This document shows, one piece after another, positions 26,601 through 27,078 of a DNA stretch of 27,078 nt. The stretch comes from a virus. Position 1 is the stretch's first letter, and the number at the start of each line of letters is the position of its first letter. The stretch spans positions 1 to 27,078 of IMG/VR virus record IMGVR_UViG_3300004273_000356, one strand, 5' to 3'. A program made the position numbers and the translations under genes. The notes below the pieces were generated by a model. It saw nothing but the letters and a program-made list of their open reading frames with translations, made no database searches and was not told where the DNA came from.

Positions 26601-27078
26601 GTGGTTGGGTTCACTGAGCAGGACAGGGAGCACGAGGCGTTCATCGACCGTGGCAGCAAGACCCTGCTGTTCCGTCCGTTCCGTGACAGGGAGATGACCC
26701 TCCAGGCTCAGTCCTTCACGGATCTGCTGACTACGGACTGCCTGCTTGGCACCTACGGCTACACCGCCGTTGCGGGTGTCCCACCCAAGGACGCCTTGCA
26801 GATCTGGACGGGCACCGCACCGAACATCGCCACTACGGGCAAGCAGATGGGCTTCGCCCTCCCGCCGGAGTTCATGCCCCGGTTCGGACGGCAGGACATC
26901 CCTGCGTGGCTGCGGATCAGCGACAACGACCCCTTCCTGCCGGGTATCAACCACCTCTTCGTGGATTCGGCGGACTGGAACCGCACGGTGTTCAACATCA
27001 TCGGCGGGGAGACCAACCACGGGGTGGGTTTGGAGGTCAACGGCTTCTACCTGTCCACCCTGGACCCGGCCAAGTACG
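23601..27078 (+). CDS. Giant tail protein, paralogue B (open at the right edge)
   Basis: The ATG at 23601 follows AGAGGGG (23588-23594). The frame has no stop for the remaining 1,159 complete codons, so the 3' end lies outside the window. Residues 20-38 read F-S-T-V-V-W-Q-K-N-K-P-P-L-D-S-E-L-N-L, matching residues 37-55 of the 1,240-residue protein. The shared landmarks continue in the same order: T-N-K-P (163), G-N-V, V-Q-Y-R-L-R, L-W-R-A-G-D-G (261), I-D-G-Y-V-Y-A-I and I-L-D-L-R-R (444). It lacks the Ser-Val-Gly linker and the domain at 236-346 of paralogue A, but has its own insert at about 334-429. Residues 720-731 form a canonical EF-hand-type loop, D-F-D-T-D-G-V-F-F-H-K-E. Later parts include W-T-N-G-S-L-I-F-L-Y and Y-H-P-G-R-G-A-M-A-R-V-P. 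It is likely a distal tail or baseplate component. Confidence 0.77.
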   Translation, partial: MANDFGSGVSRTLDAVSRQFSTVVWQKNKPPLDSELNLMSQVDWANLQQMVQSMMPSGFILDPTRPTQDFETDQQWANLFKFGTPPVPRGSHEQYRQTPVVWANVNGWIIPVAGTDSDGTSAGDWDDLANLIKLYPPPESDSRIDLVFLEAWQTVVHGNPSTTNKPAADKLWKYGNVQYGGTNLDDDLEDPEIRFETTARVQVQYRLRVHGSGVGLGGSVALDVHPDGLGDPNVFGQGTATTPQSGSRFTNMGRELGDPSLWRAGDGDPNNAFGTIDGYVYAIPVCAVFRRNSNVYVAVNQSGNPNQNGAFERTPNSKLLPDPLAGATELTQPILGEFLSPTAATTGTDAVVQVSNLNGSGLDDPSLTLTSTFIVIDDEILSISAVDIVNGTITIPLVADATTGRNGRGRNGTAATGHQAGASVSFFNTRPDSLFSDEVAEADILDLRRAVNAQEWDYIRLLEHNLGALTRGKLRSTWKKSGEGDSQGPVVQEVDYLYADGATAVPNHTEAMDGPDGIRTIFSDAATIQPDVTLLLDNDATQDANHYVGFTNDPLDDTVEWDVGPDFKPSAFMNVGPGDLVADNVWTNGSLIFLYTGGSDGTQGARSTFRDGSTRAVRPLMPKEYWKDNERLPATGRQTPVTARFVGERAFDPYPPTTPVTPTDLRLCHPGPMYPWYQLFFDWPIVVLGAPLRDSLIIQNVPVSDYGGGGGTLEIDLGVDFDTDGVFFHKENGRFANDPTQISAPLLRGSRTLWGMITDNGNDITGFSSEVYLVAHGDPDNRTNNGVFKVIGAGTAGYTVNNAANSTSVLLFALNADINGADWGTGTNSVTLEFRSPYSNSDDASDYAAKAADIVIGLTDIGGTILGSFSLGTALYPWAAVTLDQSVAANYDTSMPRDSLEDIAAVPSKLLLNMSLLYHPGRGAMARVPDDINRFAMKFGTTETLGAYLRQSGTAIDNVFSAPSGVPSDETYFDVIHVQTWNRLPSLGLTAPVAPDYGGAVVGFTEQDREHEAFIDRGSKTLLFRPFRDREMTLQAQSFTDLLTTDCLLGTYGYTAVAGVPPKDALQIWTGTAPNIATTGKQMGFALPPEFMPRFGRQDIPAWLRISDNDPFLPGINHLFVDSADWNRTVFNIIGGETNHGVGLEVNGFYLSTLDPAKY
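24600..24887 (+). other. Domain inserted in paralogue B
   Basis: About 96 residues (334-429) stand between landmarks that are close together in paralogue A (just before R-P-D and the L-D-L-R-R helix). The insert has F-I-V-I-D-D-E-I-L-S-I-S-A-V, then T-T-G-R-N-G-R-G-R-N-G-T-A-A-T-G-H-Q-A-G-A-S-V. This is the 'IDdEi, then RG..GT.A..H.aGa.V' pattern of a small module common in phage tail proteins. Boundaries are approximate. Confidence 0.5.
25758..25793 (+). other. EF-hand-like calcium loop in paralogue B
   Basis: These codons give D-F-D-T-D-G-V-F-F-H-K-E, with Asp at loop positions 1, 3 and 5, Gly at 6, a hydrophobic residue at 8 and Glu at 12. That is the full consensus for a calcium-binding loop. 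Flanking helices are not obvious, so it may be an isolated loop within a beta structure. Confidence 0.5.

Noticed and set aside
1-27078. Bacterial chromosomal surface-protein cluster instead of phage
   Set aside because: None of the eight + strand proteins has a visible signal peptide or cell-wall anchor (the first gene's N-terminus is outside the window). The phage AHPASAIS motif, fibre C-terminal domain and compact same-strand packing fit a virus much better.

Overview
The window looks like part of the virion-structure region of a tailed bacteriophage with a GC-rich genome, probably a large or jumbo phage. It is densely packed: nine genes cover nearly all of it and the only sizeable gap is about 130 bases. 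Eight genes lie on the + strand and six of them encode very long, soluble, beta-rich proteins (638 to over 1,800 residues). They carry phage adhesion hallmarks: pectin-lyase-like beta-helices, laminin-G-like (concanavalin-fold) modules, an SbsA-like Ig domain, a tail-fibre C-terminal domain and the phage motif HI.DP.gAHpASAIS. No replication, packaging, capsid, integration, tRNA or CRISPR genes are present. Strong Shine-Dalgarno sequences and a lipobox protein point to a bacterial host. Phage and host species cannot be named from the sequence alone.

Layout. Positions 1-750 hold the 3' end of a structural protein. Positions 800-2716 encode a beta-helix fibre or spike, and 2726-8158 a 1,810-residue multi-lectin-domain protein. 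Positions 8203-8856 encode a small structural protein, followed by a 1,240-residue protein (8879-12601) and a 1,234-residue protein (12605-16309). Positions 16349-21883 encode a 1,844-residue protein whose C-terminal half is a long beta-helix. A single minus-strand gene (21880-22653) encodes a lipoprotein and meets the beta-helix gene tail to tail with overlapping stop codons. Positions 22787-23581 encode another structural protein, and the gene starting at 23601 stays open to the right edge (at least 1,159 codons).

The most notable points are as follows. (1) The 1,240-residue protein and the gene at the right edge are diverged paralogues with the same scaffold order, and each carries a different small domain spliced in at a different place. 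(2) A third nested module interrupts a laminin-G-like domain of the 1,810-residue protein, and a similar module is seen in the first gene. (3) A short CCTATA(A/C)-type box sits in three intergenic gaps, with a weaker form in a fourth; it appears as an inverted pair in the divergent lipoprotein gap and could be a phage-specific late promoter. (4) The opposite-strand lipoprotein looks like a moron that could alter the infected cell surface. (5) Gly-Ser-Val-Gly linkers recur in two neighbouring giant proteins.

Taken together, the genes probably build the distal tail: baseplate-attached fibres, spikes and adhesins that recognise the host surface. The TATA-type boxes would divide the block into about four transcription units beginning near 750, 8170, 16315 and 22730. 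That division is inference.
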